Below are positions 62,922 through 64,000 of a stretch of DNA of 64,000 nucleotides, one piece after another. The notes under the pieces are model-generated. The model had not been told where the DNA came from and did not search any database. It was given only the letters and a program-made list of their open reading frames with translations. The first letter of the stretch is position 1, and every line of letters begins with the position of its first letter. The position numbers were made by a program, and so were the translations under genes. The DNA is from Embiotoca jacksoni (lineage: Eukaryota > Chordata > Actinopteri > Embiotocidae): positions 2,759,501-2,823,500 of the forward strand of contig JAKOON010000017.1 in NCBI GenBank assembly GCA_022577435.1, read 5' to 3'.

Positions 62922-63560
62922 CCAGGACTAGAACTTGCACTGTGCTTCTGCCACATCTACAAGCCCGGAAGTGCCCTGGTCACTGCTGTCCGTCTGCTAT
63001 GGCTGGGTTTGTGCAGGATGATGTTGCTCCTCCAGCCTCTCTCCAGACAGTGAGCTTCCTCCTCCTACTCCTCCTCTTCCTCCAGCAGCAGCAGCAGCGG
63101 CGGTGGCAGCAACAGCAGCTGGACTGGAGAGCATTCACTCACCTTCCCTCCCCTCTCTCTGCGCTTCCCACCACTGCTGTTGAATTATCTACCGCCTCCC
63201 AAATGAAGTCCCCGGCTCTCCTCTCTCCTGTCCTTTGTGCTGTGAAGGCAGCAGGAGCTCCTCTCCCAGCGGGCTCTCAGCTCTGTGTTTTGGGGAAGCG
63301 GTGAGGGCTGCCACCGGCAGCGGCAGGCAGCTCGGACTGATGGTGCTCTGGTTATTGGATTGCATGTGTATGAGTGTCCTGGCATTTGCGTGTGGGGGAT
63401 ACAGTGTGTGTGTTTGTTTGAAAGAAGACCCGGCTGCTGTTCATTGGGGCTCATCTGCGCTGTTGCCGCTCTCTCTCCCTCCTTCTGTCTCTCTCTCTCT
63501 CGTACTCGGGCTGTCTTTGTGCTGCATTCATGTCCTGTGGGAGAAAAACGGAAGAAGAGC
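62922..63560 (-). promoter_or_regulatory. Candidate promoter and 5' non-coding exon of lingo3
   Basis: On the minus strand CCTGG is followed by a consensus GTGAGTC donor at 62921. The block upstream holds CpGs, GA-rich minus-strand sequence and a CAG/CGG triplet run at about 63084-63118. No other minus-strand coding gene lies between here and the lingo3 acceptor at 33428, so a 29.5-kb first intron is possible. The exon's 5' limit is not determined. Confidence 0.3.
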
Positions 63561-63609
63561 TCCCTGCTAAAAAAAAAATTCAGCCCATTTCATCCTTCAG
63601 TGCGTAGGT

Positions 63610-64000
63610 AGACTGTAGCCCACTCACAATTTTCCGTCGGGACAGCAAGATTTGTATGGAAATCCATGAGAGACCAAATTAAATAAATCAGACATTGGAT
63701 ATGATAAATAAAATGAAAGGTAAAAATGATCCAAACACAATTAGGCTAGAAATAAATTGACTTCATTATCAAGAGACCCTATTTTGTTTTCTTTGACAAT
63801 ATTATATTTGTATTCTCCAAATGTCCCTGTTAAAAAATTGCCTAAATGATATAAAGAATGAAACAATATTCATCAGGAGTCGTAGTTCCGTCCATCTGAC
63901 AAACAGAAAACCATGCATTCAAATTCTCCTTTTAGCTCAGCTTGTCTTCTCCACCAACTCCTAAAGTATCAGAACCAGCACAAAAGAAAACATCTATTTT
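63610..64000. other. Right edge, non-coding
   Basis: AT-rich sequence; I see no feature in it. Confidence 0.45.

Noticed and set aside
62870..63304. 144-codon plus-strand open frame with Leu and Gln runs
   Set aside because: It is driven by a TG repeat and a CAG/CGG triplet run in a promoter-like block; no domain, and the better splice signal is on the other strand.

Overview
The window looks like nuclear DNA of a teleost fish, probably a percomorph. It has intron-bearing vertebrate genes with short GT-AG introns, many CA/TG and AAC microsatellites, a tRNA-derived SINE, a Ty3/gypsy pol fragment, a solo LTR and several old interspersed repeats I know from percomorph genomes. Species cannot be read from the sequence. 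There are no bacterial features (operons, CRISPR) and I saw no rRNA or tRNA gene.

Layout. 1-2.75 kb, minus strand: the 5' part of a P4-type ATPase (lipid flippase) gene of the ATP8B group. I placed six short coding exons by splice sites and protein similarity; the rest of the gene runs off the left edge. 3.4-11.7 kb: mostly non-coding, with an ambiguous exon-like block at 3.4-3.6 kb and a run of exon-like segments on the plus strand at 10.2-10.9 kb that I cannot assign to a family. 11.9-14.0 kb, plus: a first NFIL3-like bZIP repressor gene (two exons, all or nearly all coding sequence in the second). 14-21.4 kb: spacer with a long hairpin, a close pair of NFIL3-type D-box sites, a candidate promoter and first exon, and a SINE. 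21.4-23.1 kb, plus: a second, diverged NFIL3-like bZIP gene in tandem. 31.5-33.4 kb, minus: a complete single-exon coding sequence for LINGO3, an LRR-Ig transmembrane protein of the Nogo-receptor-interacting family. 33.4-64 kb: no complete host gene seen; it holds a broken gypsy RT/RNase H fragment (35.5-36.5 kb), a solo LTR with target-site duplication (55.75-56.56 kb), minisatellite and microsatellites, candidate conserved non-coding elements, and at about 63 kb a CpG-bearing segment with a consensus minus-strand splice donor that could be the distant 5' exon of lingo3.

How the genes relate. The flippase, bZIP and LINGO genes share no pathway that I can see. In human, ATP8B3 and LINGO3 both lie in 19p13.3, so their proximity here fits conserved synteny. 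The two NFIL3-like genes are a tandem pair: the DNA-binding region is preserved, while the rest of the proteins and their lengths differ strongly. No clear new biological system was found. The most useful items are the flippase exons, the unassigned exon cluster, the spliced upstream AUG in the first NFIL3-like gene, the solo LTR and the hairpin/D-box structures between the NFIL3-like genes.
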